Shown piece after piece: positions 1 through 8,367 of a stretch of 52,643 nt of DNA. The notes beneath the pieces are model-generated. The model was given only the letters and a program-made list of their open reading frames with translations. It made no database searches and had not been told where the DNA came from. The DNA is from Limivivens faecihominis. Lineage in GTDB: Bacteria; Bacillota; Clostridia; Lachnospirales; Lachnospiraceae. Where the stretch lies: contig NZ_JAJEPR010000023.1 of assembly GCF_020686945.1 (NCBI RefSeq), positions 1-52,643 of the forward strand. The letters run 5' to 3'. A program made the position numbers and the translations under genes. How positions within the stretch are numbered: the stretch's first letter is position 1; each line of letters begins with the position of its first letter.

Positions 1-41
1 TTGCGGGAGCTGCTTTGCAGCGGAGCAATTCGTAGGCATCA

Positions 42-71
42 GTTGGGGGCAAAAGACCTTTTGACCCCAAC
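42..71. repeat. Short palindromic repeat, family A, copy 1
   Basis: A 14-base arm at 42-55 pairs with 58-71 with one mismatch, built around GGGGGCAAAA and TTTTGACCCC. A related palindrome lies at 8291-8321, so this is a small dispersed repeat and not a one-off hairpin. There is no T-tract after it on the plus strand, so a terminator role is unlikely in that direction. The rest of 1-160 shows only a small GCTGC/GCAGC hairpin near 10-20 and AT-rich DNA. Confidence 0.6.
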
Positions 72-162
72 ATCATATCATATATGGAAAAGATGTGAAA
101 ACGGAAGAAATCTCGATAACTGTTATATTATATGGATGAGTGATTCTAAAGAAATGTAGTAG

Positions 163-206
163 GGACACTGGCATATTTTGGCAAGTGTCCTTTTTATATG
201 CCAAAA
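163..206 (+). promoter_or_regulatory. Attenuator- or pseudoknot-like leader of the hybrid kinase gene
   Basis: GGACACT (163-169) pairs with AGTGTCC (184-190), followed at once by TTTTT (191-195): a terminator-like hairpin 90 bases before the next gene. The loop holds TTTTGGCA (176-183), which is fully complementary to TGCCAAAA (199-206) beyond the T-run. The two stems cross, so the RNA must choose between them or form an H-type pseudoknot. This is the geometry of a terminator/antiterminator switch or small riboswitch. No known ligand class is recognised. Confidence 0.45.
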
Positions 207-295
207 TGGGGACGAAAACTGGCAGGGACAGGTTTTCTGTATACAGATAAAAGCAGAATGAAGAAGGTATAAGACGGAGAGAGGATTTTTATAAA

Positions 296-3200
296 ATGAA
301 AAATTATGAGGACAAAATATATTCCTTAGGTGAAACTGTAACGGGGCAGACACAGGCCATGTCACAGGCCGTACAGAAAACACTGGAAAATAATGGCGGG
401 GTAGGTATAATGACAGGATATTATGACCAAAACCTGTCTATTTTGTCTGTGAGTAATCTGCTGTTACATAGTACAGGATATACATTCGATACTTTCATGG
501 AACAGACAAAAGGCTCATTGAGAAACTTCTTTTATGACGAGGAAGATAGACTGGAGCGAGACCGTTTTTTGCAGCTTCACGGAACAGGGGAAGCACAGAT
601 CCTTGCAGCAGACGGTACAGTGAATAATGTACGGCTTTGTAAAGAGGATGCGACAGATGAGGCGGGCAGACAGATCTGGGTTATGTCCGTACAGGTCAAC
701 TGGGATCATGTAAATTTGGCACTGCTCAATGAGGCTATCTGTTCCGGCTTCTGGTATTTTGACTGTGACGAAAACAGTGAGATTGTGAATGCAAACTGGA
801 GTCATGAATTTCGAAAAATGCTTGGCTATCATGACACTCTGGACTTTCCGAATAAACTGGAAGCCTGGTCTGACCTTCTGCATCCACAGGATAAAGAAAG
901 AGTAATGGTGCAGCTTCAGGCGGCAATTAAGGATAAGACGAACCAGATAAAATACCAGGTAGAGTATCGTATGAGAATGAAGGATAATCAATACCAGTGG
1001 TTTCGGGCATCGGCAGAAGTGGTACGCCGGCTGGATGGTTCTGCCAGCAGGATTGCCGGGATTTTTATTAATGTTGATGCGGAGAAAAAAGAAGCCATGC
1101 AGGCACAAAAATCTGCTGCTTTCCACCGGGCTTTTACGAAAACAGATCTGTGTGAGTATTATGTGAATCTGGAAGCGAATACTTTTGATACCTTTAAGGT
1201 TGAACCGTCTTTGATGACAGTTTTTGAACAGAGTCGCACATGGGATGAACTGATCCGTCATTTTGTGGATTCCTATGTTGTGGAGACAGATAAGAAGGCG
1301 GTATCCTCTTTTTACGACCGTGGTTATATTGCAGAAAAACTGAAAGGTCTGGAAACCGAATTATCTTTGGAGTGCCGGATCACTCTGAATGGAGAAGAAC
1401 GATGGGTCCGTAATGTGGTCATACGTGGCGAAATAGAGGATTCAGAATATGCCATGATCTTTCTGCGTGATATCACAGAGGCAAAGGTAGAGAGCGCACG
1501 GCATCTGCAGATGGCAGCGGATAATGCTTCCATGGAGCAGCTGATTCAGAGTATTGTGCGTCTGGTTGACCGCTTTGTTGTCTGTGATCTGGAAAATGAC
1601 AGATATGAATTCTACAATCTGAATGGACAGATGATATATAAACCTCTGGGATTTTATCATGATTTTCAGATGCAGGTTCTTGAAAAATATAAGACACTGG
1701 AACCATTGGAAGCTATAGATATCCTGATAGCCCCGGATAATATTCGGAAAAAACTGAAAAGTGAAAATGATATTTATAAGTTTGAGTATTGCAGCCTGGA
1801 TGAAAAGACTTATAAAATCGCTTCTTATATTCCCTTGGAATGGAAGAATGGAAAGCTGGAAAAGGTATTGCTGGCATCCATGGATGTGACACAGGAGAAG
1901 AAAGCAGAGATTGAATCCCGTCAGGCACTGAAAGAGGCTTACCGGTCCGCAGAAAATGCAAATCGTGCGAAAACAGAATTCCTTTCCAATATGTCCCATG
2001 ATATCCGGACACCGATGAATGCCATTGTGGGTCTGACGGCAATCGCAGGAGCAAATGTTGAGAGCCAGGACAGAGTCATTGAATGCCTCAGCAAGATCAC
2101 AGAATCAAGCCGCCATCTGCTGGGGCTGATCAATGAAGTATTGGATATGGCACGTATTGAAAGTGGAAAAATGACACTGGCACAGGAAGATTTCAATCTG
2201 TCAGAGCTGGTAGATAATCTTATTACACTTACGAAACCGGTGCTTGATGAACATAAACATAATTTTGATATACACATCAATCATATTGAACATGAGGCTG
2301 TCTGTGGTGACAGCTTGAGGATTCAGCAGGTATTTGTGAATCTGATGAGTAATGCGATCAAGTATACACCGGATGGCGGGAATATTACTTTTTCCATAGA
2401 GGAAAAGCCCAATGGATTTTCGGAACTTGGATGCTATGAGTTTACAATTGAGGATAATGGAATCGGTATGTCACCGGAATTCCAGAAAATCATGTTTGAT
2501 CCTTTCAGCCGTGCAGATGACCACCGGACAACCAGAGTCCAGGGAACTGGTCTGGGAATGGCGATCAGCAGAAATATTGTGAATCTGATGAATGGCAATA
2601 TTAAAGTGGACAGCACCTTACACAAGGGGACCAGAATCACGGTAACGATTTATCTGGAACTTCAGGAAAAAGAAAAAGAACAGGACAAAAATCTGATGAA
2701 TCTGCCGGTTCTGGTTGTGGATGATGACAGGACATGCTGTGAAAGTACAGTTGGCACACTGAAAGAGATCGGCATTACAGGTGAATGGGTTCTTTCTGGC
2801 AGGGAAGCTGTTGAGCGTTGCTATGCACGTCATGAGTTGAGCAGTGATTACTTTGCTGTGATCCTGGACTGGAAGATGCCGGAAATGGATGGCATAGAAA
2901 CTGCCAGGCAGATCCGGAAACGGATAGGGAAAGAGATCACCATCATTGTACTGACATCCTATGAATTCAGCGAGATCGAAGAAGAAGCAAAGGCTGCAGG
3001 CATAGATGCTTTTATTGCAAAACCGCTGTTCCGTTCCCGGCTGACGGCTACGCTGCGGCAGTTTACTTCAGGCAGAAAAGAAAAAACAGCAAGGAATTAT
3101 CTGGAGAAACTGTCAGAAGCAGATTACACAGGAAAGAGGATTCTGCTGGTCGAGGATAATGAGTTAAACAGAGAGATTGCTGTTGAAATTCTGCAGATGA

Positions 3201-3502
3201 CAGGGGCGGAAGTGGAAACAGCAGAAAATGGCAAAATCGCAGTCGAAAAGGTGGAAGCTTCTTCGAAAGGCTGGTATGATCTTATTTTTATGGATATCCA
3301 AATGCCTGTTATGAATGGTTATGAGGCAACCGCAGCGATCAGAAGTCTCCCTGGCAAGCGGGGAAAACTGCCGATTGTTGCCATGACTGCCAATGCTTTT
3401 GCAGAAGATGTGCAGCTGGCAAAAAATACAGGCATGAATGGACACATCGCAAAACCACTGGATATGAATAAGCTGAATGATGTTTTGGAAAGCTGGCTAT
3501 AA
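296..3502 (+). CDS. Hybrid sensor histidine kinase, PAS-rich, two receiver domains
   Basis: Cytosolic-looking hybrid kinase of 1068 residues with no membrane segment. The first ~540 residues look like three or more PAS-type sensor modules (WFRASAEVVRR and IFLRDITEAK are typical PAS/PAC ends). The HisKA motif SNMSHDIRTPMNAI places the phospho-acceptor histidine at about residue 568. The ATPase domain shows an N-box (NLMSNAIKYTPDG), G1 (DNGIGM) and G2 (GTGLGMAI). Two receiver domains follow: the first with VILDWKMPEMDG (Asp ~858) and IAKPLF, the second with FMDIQMPVMNG (Asp ~1000) and IAKPLD. No HPt or DNA-binding output is present. The start ATG follows a GAGAGAGGA site. A second hybrid kinase begins 56 bases downstream, so the two are probably co-transcribed. 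The signal sensed is unknown. By eye the gene is more AT-rich than the housekeeping genes to its right. Confidence 0.9.
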   Translation: MKNYEDKIYSLGETVTGQTQAMSQAVQKTLENNGGVGIMTGYYDQNLSILSVSNLLLHSTGYTFDTFMEQTKGSLRNFFYDEEDRLERDRFLQLHGTGEAQILAADGTVNNVRLCKEDATDEAGRQIWVMSVQVNWDHVNLALLNEAICSGFWYFDCDENSEIVNANWSHEFRKMLGYHDTLDFPNKLEAWSDLLHPQDKERVMVQLQAAIKDKTNQIKYQVEYRMRMKDNQYQWFRASAEVVRRLDGSASRIAGIFINVDAEKKEAMQAQKSAAFHRAFTKTDLCEYYVNLEANTFDTFKVEPSLMTVFEQSRTWDELIRHFVDSYVVETDKKAVSSFYDRGYIAEKLKGLETELSLECRITLNGEERWVRNVVIRGEIEDSEYAMIFLRDITEAKVESARHLQMAADNASMEQLIQSIVRLVDRFVVCDLENDRYEFYNLNGQMIYKPLGFYHDFQMQVLEKYKTLEPLEAIDILIAPDNIRKKLKSENDIYKFEYCSLDEKTYKIASYIPLEWKNGKLEKVLLASMDVTQEKKAEIESRQALKEAYRSAENANRAKTEFLSNMSHDIRTPMNAIVGLTAIAGANVESQDRVIECLSKITESSRHLLGLINEVLDMARIESGKMTLAQEDFNLSELVDNLITLTKPVLDEHKHNFDIHINHIEHEAVCGDSLRIQQVFVNLMSNAIKYTPDGGNITFSIEEKPNGFSELGCYEFTIEDNGIGMSPEFQKIMFDPFSRADDHRTTRVQGTGLGMAISRNIVNLMNGNIKVDSTLHKGTRITVTIYLELQEKEKEQDKNLMNLPVLVVDDDRTCCESTVGTLKEIGITGEWVLSGREAVERCYARHELSSDYFAVILDWKMPEMDGIETARQIRKRIGKEITIIVLTSYEFSEIEEEAKAAGIDAFIAKPLFRSRLTATLRQFTSGRKEKTARNYLEKLSEADYTGKRILLVEDNELNREIAVEILQMTGAEVETAENGKIAVEKVEASSKGWYDLIFMDIQMPVMNGYEATAAIRSLPGKRGKLPIVAMTANAFAEDVQLAKNTGMNGHIAKPLDMNKLNDVLESWL

Positions 3503-3558
3503 TGGATTCACGGGTGCATGGGAAAAGCAGGCGGGAAATATAAAGAGAGGATTTTGTT

Positions 3559-5754
3559 ATGGCAGAAATGAAATATATATTTCTGGAGCAGCAGTCTGTG
3601 GTTGCTTTGACTTTTATAGCCGTGCTGATCGTTCTGCTTCTTATCCTGACTGTAATGGTACATATGAGGAACAGAAAACTGAAAAGTATGCTGGAAGAAC
3701 AGATGGCGGAAAGACGGCTTTTGGACAAGATATGTGCAGATTTTACGGCTGTCTATTATGTTGAATTAAATACCGGTTCCTTTGAAATCCTCCATATAAA
3801 CGACGGAACCAACGCAAAAAAAATGAATCTGAAACAGTGTGATAATTTCAATTATTCTGCTGACCAATATGCGGTTCAGTATCTGTATGAGAAAGAAAGA
3901 CAGGAATTTAAGGACTGGATTTCGACAGGGCATCTGAAGGAACAGCTTTCCCGGAAGGAGCGCATTGCCTACCATTACAGAAGCAAACCGAATCCGAACC
4001 AGCATGAATTTTTTGAGGCACAGGCAGTCAAAATATACCAGGACGAGAAACATTTTTTCGCACTGGTGGGTTTCCGGCATATTGATGATATCATGGAAAA
4101 GGAAACTACAATCCAGAATCAGTTAAAGCAGGCACTGGACGAGACACGGCTGAGTAATGAAATAATTTCGGCAATTGCCAAGAGTTACTGTTCTATCTAC
4201 AGGATTGATGTGCAGAAAGATTTTTTTGAAGAGGTATCAAATGACAGTGAAATACACAAACTGACAGGAAACAGAGGATGTGCAACGGAGAAACTGTATC
4301 AGCTTTGTGATACCATGGTTGCACCGAAATATCGTCCGCTGATACGTCCATTTCTGGATGTTTCTACACTTTCAGCCAGATTGAAGACGGAAGAATGTAT
4401 TTCTACAGAATACAGGATGTGTGATGGCAGCTGGCACAGGATGCTTTTTATCGTAAAAAAACGGGATCAGTCTGGAAATGTTACCCATGTTTTATGTACG
4501 GTCCGTGGTATCAGCGATTCCAAGAGACGCGAAGAGGATCTTAACTTTGCAGCGGAAGCAGCAAAGCGAGAAGCCGAAATGAAAACAAGGTTTCTGGCAA
4601 CTATGAGTCATGATATCCGTACACCACTGAACGGCATTATCGGTATGGTAAATATGGGAAATCAGTACGCAGATGATCTCCAGATGCAGCAGAAGATCAG
4701 AGAGAAGGAAATGGAAGCCCTGAAATATCTGGTATCTCTGGTAAATGATGTGCTGGATATGAATAAACTACAGAGCGGAGATTTGAAGGATCAGCAGCTT
4801 TTGTTTGATCTGACAATGGTACTGCGGGAACTGAACCAGATTTATGATGAGCGGGCTGCAAAGAAAGGCATCCGGTATGAGGTTGACTGGAAAAATGGTA
4901 CATACAGCCACATCGCTCTGATTGGAAATCCGGTATATCTTGGCAGAATCCTGTCGAATATTATGGACAATGCCATAAAATTCAGTCAGTCGGGCAGTGT
5001 GATCACGGTCTGGGTTAAGGAAGAAACTCTGGATGATGGCAAAGTATTTTTCACTTTCTATTGCAAAGACCAGGGTGTGGGTATGAGTGAAGATTTTATT
5101 GCACATGCTTTTGATATGTTCTCTCAGGAAAACAAGACAAGCAGATCCCGGTATGAAGGCACCGGACTGGGGCTTGCGATTACGAAACAGCTTGTGGACA
5201 GGATGGGTGGAACTATTGAACTGAAGAGCAAAGTTGGTGTTGGTACTACAGTTATTGTAAAAATACCGTTCAAAATTGGCACACAGGATAAAAACAGTAA
5301 TTTATCAGACAAGCCAGTAAGCCTTGATGATTATTCGGTGGCAGGCATGCGGGCATTGGTTGTGGAAGACAATGAACTGAACATGGAAATTTCCAGATGC
5401 ATACTGGAAGACAGCGGTATGGAGGTTACATGTGCAGCGGACGGGAAAGAAGCAGTTGAAATCTTCGGGAAATCTGCACCGGATTATTTCGGGGTAATTT
5501 ATATGGATGTTATGATGCCGCGGATGAATGGACTGGATGCGGCAAGAACAATCAGGGAAATGAAAAGAAGGGATGCCATGAGGATTCCGATCATTGCAAT
5601 GTCCGCTAACGCCTTTGCAGAAGATATTATCAACAGCCGGCTGGCAGGAATGAATGTCCATCTTGCAAAGCCGCTGGATGCGGAAAAAATGATCGTTGCC
5701 TTAAAACAATGCATGGCAGATAATAGCGATATAAAACTGCACGAAGATTTATAG
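3559..5754 (+). CDS. Membrane-anchored hybrid sensor histidine kinase with one receiver domain
   Basis: 731 residues. One transmembrane helix at about 14-36 (VVALTFIAVLIVLLLILTVM) is followed by a basic stretch and a PAS-like sensor region up to ~330. HisKA is seen as ATMSHDIRTPLNGI with the histidine at ~351. The ATPase domain has NIMDNAIKFS, DQGVGM and GTGLGLAI. The C-terminal receiver has VVEDNELNMEIS, IYMDVMMPRMNG (Asp ~650) and LAKPLD. The short extracytoplasmic tail suggests sensing in the membrane or cytoplasm. It lies 56 bases after the larger hybrid kinase with its own GAGAGGA ribosome site and ends just before a hairpin. Both kinases end in receivers and neither has an output domain, so a partner HPt or regulator must be elsewhere, or the pair act as phosphate sinks or heteromers; that is inference. 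Confidence 0.9.
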   Translation: MAEMKYIFLEQQSVVALTFIAVLIVLLLILTVMVHMRNRKLKSMLEEQMAERRLLDKICADFTAVYYVELNTGSFEILHINDGTNAKKMNLKQCDNFNYSADQYAVQYLYEKERQEFKDWISTGHLKEQLSRKERIAYHYRSKPNPNQHEFFEAQAVKIYQDEKHFFALVGFRHIDDIMEKETTIQNQLKQALDETRLSNEIISAIAKSYCSIYRIDVQKDFFEEVSNDSEIHKLTGNRGCATEKLYQLCDTMVAPKYRPLIRPFLDVSTLSARLKTEECISTEYRMCDGSWHRMLFIVKKRDQSGNVTHVLCTVRGISDSKRREEDLNFAAEAAKREAEMKTRFLATMSHDIRTPLNGIIGMVNMGNQYADDLQMQQKIREKEMEALKYLVSLVNDVLDMNKLQSGDLKDQQLLFDLTMVLRELNQIYDERAAKKGIRYEVDWKNGTYSHIALIGNPVYLGRILSNIMDNAIKFSQSGSVITVWVKEETLDDGKVFFTFYCKDQGVGMSEDFIAHAFDMFSQENKTSRSRYEGTGLGLAITKQLVDRMGGTIELKSKVGVGTTVIVKIPFKIGTQDKNSNLSDKPVSLDDYSVAGMRALVVEDNELNMEISRCILEDSGMEVTCAADGKEAVEIFGKSAPDYFGVIYMDVMMPRMNGLDAARTIREMKRRDAMRIPIIAMSANAFAEDIINSRLAGMNVHLAKPLDAEKMIVALKQCMADNSDIKLHEDL

Positions 5755-5755
5755 G

Positions 5756-5793
5756 AATAAAAAGACAGAGCATATAAAGTTGTTATATGCTCT
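5756..5793 (-). terminator. Hairpin with T-tract on the minus strand
   Basis: A perfect 11-bp stem (5767-5777 with 5783-5793) closes a 5-base loop. On the plus strand it is followed by GGATGTGGG, a poor terminator tail. On the minus strand it is followed by GTCTTTTTATT. It therefore best serves transcription coming leftward from the SGNH hydrolase gene, and may also act as a 3' stem for the kinase mRNA. Confidence 0.6.
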
Positions 5794-5844
5794 GGATGTG
5801 GGAAAGGCTTATAACAAGCCGGCGAAAAATAAGAATCATGTACT

Positions 5845-6053
5845 AATATGTCCGATGAAAATCAGAGAATGTGACAGATGAACAGCTCATGGAAGTTGCA
5901 TATCCAGGAGAGGCTTTCCCGTTCGGATCACTATTCTTTCCGTTATCAGAGCAATTCTGGCTTTCTCTCACATTGACGAGTTCATCGAGGCGGAAAAGCA
6001 GCGTCAGGAAGATATCGAGCTGAGCCTCAAGGCCGGACTGAACGCTTATCTGG
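5845..6053 (+). pseudogene. Probable decayed coding remnant, unidentified
   Basis: This stretch has no intact gene but reads like coding sequence in two plus-strand frames. From ~5869 one frame gives DEQLMEVAYPGEAFPFGS and the following ~10 residues; from ~5965 another gives a charged helical run, HIDEFIEAEKQRQEDIELS, continuing to ~6060. A frameshift between them would join both. Stops interrupt every longer reading, and the 3' part runs into the opposing SGNH gene. I do not recognise the parent family. It could instead be chance open frame. The remainder of 5794-5844 shows nothing. Confidence 0.25.
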
Positions 6054-6707
6054 TCAATTTTCTTCGGGATAAACGAAGTTATAGAGGGAGCGAACGCGAT
6101 TTCCAATGTAGGTTCCAAGTTTGCTGTAAAAACGGTAACTGCCGTGAAGGCCATCCACAGGCTGCATGATTCTGGTGTTGAAGGCGCTGACGCCAAGCTC
6201 CTGATTTACATCCAGCAGGGGAAGATGGTATCTCGCTGCAATCTTCGGGATGACAGCGTTGGCGTCGGCGACACAATTTGCGTGGCGGAGACGGCGGCTG
6301 GGATCTACATAGGGGCAGGTGCATAAGAAAATGGGCATGTCCGGTTTTTGGTCCATCAGATATTCGATGATGGAGCAGTAGCGGCCCGTGCCAGTATCGG
6401 CATAGTTTTCATAGGAGGATGCGGCGGTGTCCTCTTCGATGGTATCTGTGATGCCGCCGTTGGTGCCCAGCATGATGACAGCGGCATCTGCCGTGGAGAG
6501 ATCCAGGGTTTTCAGAGTGTATTTCCAGTAATCCAGGGAGGTGAAGCCACATTTTCCGGCGTTGATAGCCGTGACTCCTAAATATTTTTCCAGAAAATAA
6601 GGATAGCCCTCCGGATGAACGTTGGCGGTTCCCTCGGGTTCGGAGCCGTAGTCGCCCTCTGTCAGACTGTCGCCGATGCAGAGGATGGTTTTGAGAGAAT
6701 CAGTCAT
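6054..6707 (-). CDS. SGNH/GDSL-family hydrolase (lipase/esterase-like)
   Basis: 217 residues, cytoplasmic with no signal peptide. Block I is ILCIGDSLTEGD with the nucleophile Ser14; block II glycine lies in NAGKCGFTS; block III is MLGTNGG; block V is DGLH near the C-terminus, supplying Asp and His. All catalytic elements of the SGNH fold are therefore present. Members act as esterases on short acyl groups, phospholipid heads or acetylated sugars; the substrate here cannot be told. I chose ATG at 6707 because AAAGGA lies just upstream, although the frame stays open further. It is divergently placed with respect to the kinases and separated from rpsT by that gene's terminator. Confidence 0.85.
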   Translation of the reverse strand: MTDSLKTILCIGDSLTEGDYGSEPEGTANVHPEGYPYFLEKYLGVTAINAGKCGFTSLDYWKYTLKTLDLSTADAAVIMLGTNGGITDTIEEDTAASSYENYADTGTGRYCSIIEYLMDQKPDMPIFLCTCPYVDPSRRLRHANCVADANAVIPKIAARYHLPLLDVNQELGVSAFNTRIMQPVDGLHGSYRFYSKLGTYIGNRVRSLYNFVYPEEN

Positions 6708-6783
6708 GTTTTTTGTCCTTTCGTATAAGCTTTTTTCCAGTATAAGGCCCTGCGGGAGAATGGTCAAGAGGGAGATTTTTGGA

Positions 6784-6821
6784 CAAAAAAAGACAACCAA
6801 CTGACGGGATTGGTTGTCTTT
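6784..6821 (-). terminator. Rho-independent terminator of rpsT
   Basis: A 12-bp stem (6789-6800 with 6810-6821) and 9-base loop is followed on the minus strand by a run of seven T. It lies 30 bases after the rpsT stop codon. Confidence 0.9.
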
Positions 6822-6850
6822 GGATATTCTATATAATGATTGAAACTCGA

Positions 6851-7114
6851 TTACTGAATGCTGTTTACAGCTTTGGTCAGACGAGAAACTTTACGGGAAG
6901 CATTGTTCTTGTGATATACACCCTTGGTAGCAGCTTTGTCAATAACAGAAGTTGCGTTCAGGAGAGCAGCTTTTGCAGCCTCAGCGTCTTTTGCAACAAC
7001 AGCGGCGTCCACTTTCTTGATAGCGGTTTTCACACCGGATTTGATAGCTTTGTTGCGCTCCATTTTAGTATTGTTTACGAGAATTCTTTTTTTTGCAGAT
7101 TTAATGTTAGCCAA
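6851..7114 (-). CDS. rpsT: 30S ribosomal protein S20
   Basis: 87 residues, lysine- and alanine-rich, beginning ANIKSAKKRI after the initiator and containing NKAIKSGVKTAIKKVD and KGVYHKNNASRKVSRL, which are characteristic of bacterial S20. The protein binds 16S rRNA in the small subunit. The start is TTG at 7114, placed 6 bases after a perfect GGAGGTG; an upstream ATG in frame at 7129 would overlap that ribosome site and is rejected. A rare start codon is common for S20. Own promoter and terminator make it monocistronic. Divergence from gpr matches the Bacillus and Clostridium order rpsT-gpr-spoIIP-lepA. Confidence 0.96.
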   Translation of the reverse strand: MANIKSAKKRILVNNTKMERNKAIKSGVKTAIKKVDAAVVAKDAEAAKAALLNATSVIDKAATKGVYHKNNASRKVSRLTKAVNSIQ

Positions 7115-7216
7115 TCCGTACACCTCCAAATATTTTCAATCGTTTTGTCTTTTTTGCTTTCCATCGAGCATGGACTTTGACACGGAGACGGACAGCCCGG
7201 TGGAACATACTTCTAT

Positions 7217-7245
7217 AGTTTAGTCGATAAGTTCCTGCTTGTCAA
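7217..7245 (-). promoter_or_regulatory. Sigma-A promoter of rpsT
   Basis: On the minus strand TTGACA (7240-7245) is separated by 17 bases from TAAACT (7217-7222). The -10 then lies about 100 bases before the TTG start of rpsT, leaving a leader of roughly 95 bases. Confidence 0.65.
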
Positions 7246-7307
7246 TACATATTTCAAGAAAAAAATGAGAAAAATAGATACATCATAATATAGAAAGGAA
7301 GGAGTTT

Positions 7308-8264
7308 ATGCTGGGGAATTTTCATGTCCGTACGGACCTGGCTCTGGAGGCAAGAGAAAGCTTTGAAGAGGATGATGTGAAGATCCGGGGCGTACGGGTG
7401 GAGACGAGAGAGGATGAAGAGAAGGAGATCCGGACCACGCTGGTGAAAATCGAGACGGAAAACGGGGCCCGGACCATGGGAAAGCCCGTGGGCACCTATA
7501 TCACGATGGAGGCCCCGAATATGTCCGGTCAGGATGAGGATTATCACCGGGAGATTTCGGAGGAGCTGGCGTATCATCTGAAAAAAATGATCGGCGAGCG
7601 GGAACAGTCGGTGCTGGTGGTGGGCCTGGGAAACCGAGATGTGACGCCGGACGCTCTGGGGCCCAGGGTTGTAAGCAATATTGAGATCACCCGCCATATG
7701 ATCCGGGAGTATGGACGGGCTGCCCTTGAAGGGAAAAGGGCCAACGAGGTGAGTTCGCTGGTGCCGGGTGTCATGGCCCAGACCGGCATGGAAACGCTGG
7801 AGATCATCAAGGGCGTGGTGGAGGAGACGAGGCCCGATGTGGTTCTGGTCATCGATGCGCTGGCGGCAAGGAATACCAGGCGCCTGAGCCGGACCATCCA
7901 GATCTCCGATACGGGCATCAATCCGGGTTCCGGTGTGGGAAACCACAGAAACGGCATCAATAAGGAGGCTCTTGGCGTGCCGGTGATCTCGATCGGCGTG
8001 CCGACGGTGGTGGATGCGGCTACGATCGTGGGAGATACGATGGAGGAGATGGTGGAAACGCTGGATTCTTCCGGGAAGGTCCGGGGCTTTGGCGGAGCCC
8101 TGGGAACCCTGAACCGGGTGGAAAAGCAGCAGATGATCCGGGAACTGCTGTCGCCGCATCTGAATACGATGTATGTGACGCCAAAAGACATTGACGAGAC
8201 GGTAAAAAGGATCAGCTTTACGATTTCCGAGGGGATTAACATTGCGCTGGGAGGAATGGCATAG
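7308..8264 (+). CDS. gpr: GPR endopeptidase (germination protease)
   Basis: 318 residues. GPR degrades small acid-soluble spore proteins at germination after autoprocessing of its zymogen in the developing spore. Recognisable family blocks are FHVRTDLALEA at the N-terminus, VLVVGLGNRDVTPDALGPRVV, LVPGVMAQTGMETLEI, VVLVIDALAAR and IQISDTGINPGSGVGNHR. The length is somewhat below the ~370 of Bacillus enzymes, which carry a longer propeptide. ATG follows AAGGAAGGAG. It precedes spoIIP, as in other spore formers, and shows that the host makes endospores. Confidence 0.95.
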   Translation: MLGNFHVRTDLALEARESFEEDDVKIRGVRVETREDEEKEIRTTLVKIETENGARTMGKPVGTYITMEAPNMSGQDEDYHREISEELAYHLKKMIGEREQSVLVVGLGNRDVTPDALGPRVVSNIEITRHMIREYGRAALEGKRANEVSSLVPGVMAQTGMETLEIIKGVVEETRPDVVLVIDALAARNTRRLSRTIQISDTGINPGSGVGNHRNGINKEALGVPVISIGVPTVVDAATIVGDTMEEMVETLDSSGKVRGFGGALGTLNRVEKQQMIRELLSPHLNTMYVTPKDIDETVKRISFTISEGINIALGGMA

Positions 8265-8290
8265 TTTTCCAGAACGGCGCATACACTGAT

Positions 8291-8321
8291 ACTGGGGGCA
8301 AAAAAATCTTTTGCCCTCACT
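8291..8321. repeat. Short palindromic repeat, family A, copy 2
   Basis: An inverted repeat built on GGGGGCAAAA and TTTTGCCCTC, resembling 42-71. It sits in the 103-base gpr-spoIIP gap, 25 bases after the gpr stop. No T-tract follows. In both copies short matching bases (CAT/ATG) also flank the stem. Confidence 0.5.
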
Positions 8322-8367
8322 TGATGTTTGGAGAGATTTTTGACTGGCTCGAAAATGAGGTGGGAAT

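Noticed and set aside
5869..5900. DEQLMEVA resembling a bacteriocin leader
   Set aside because: No double-glycine site, no start with ribosome site, and frames break soon after.
7254..8282. 342-residue open frame antisense to gpr
   Set aside because: His/Arg/Pro-rich shadow of a well-supported gene.
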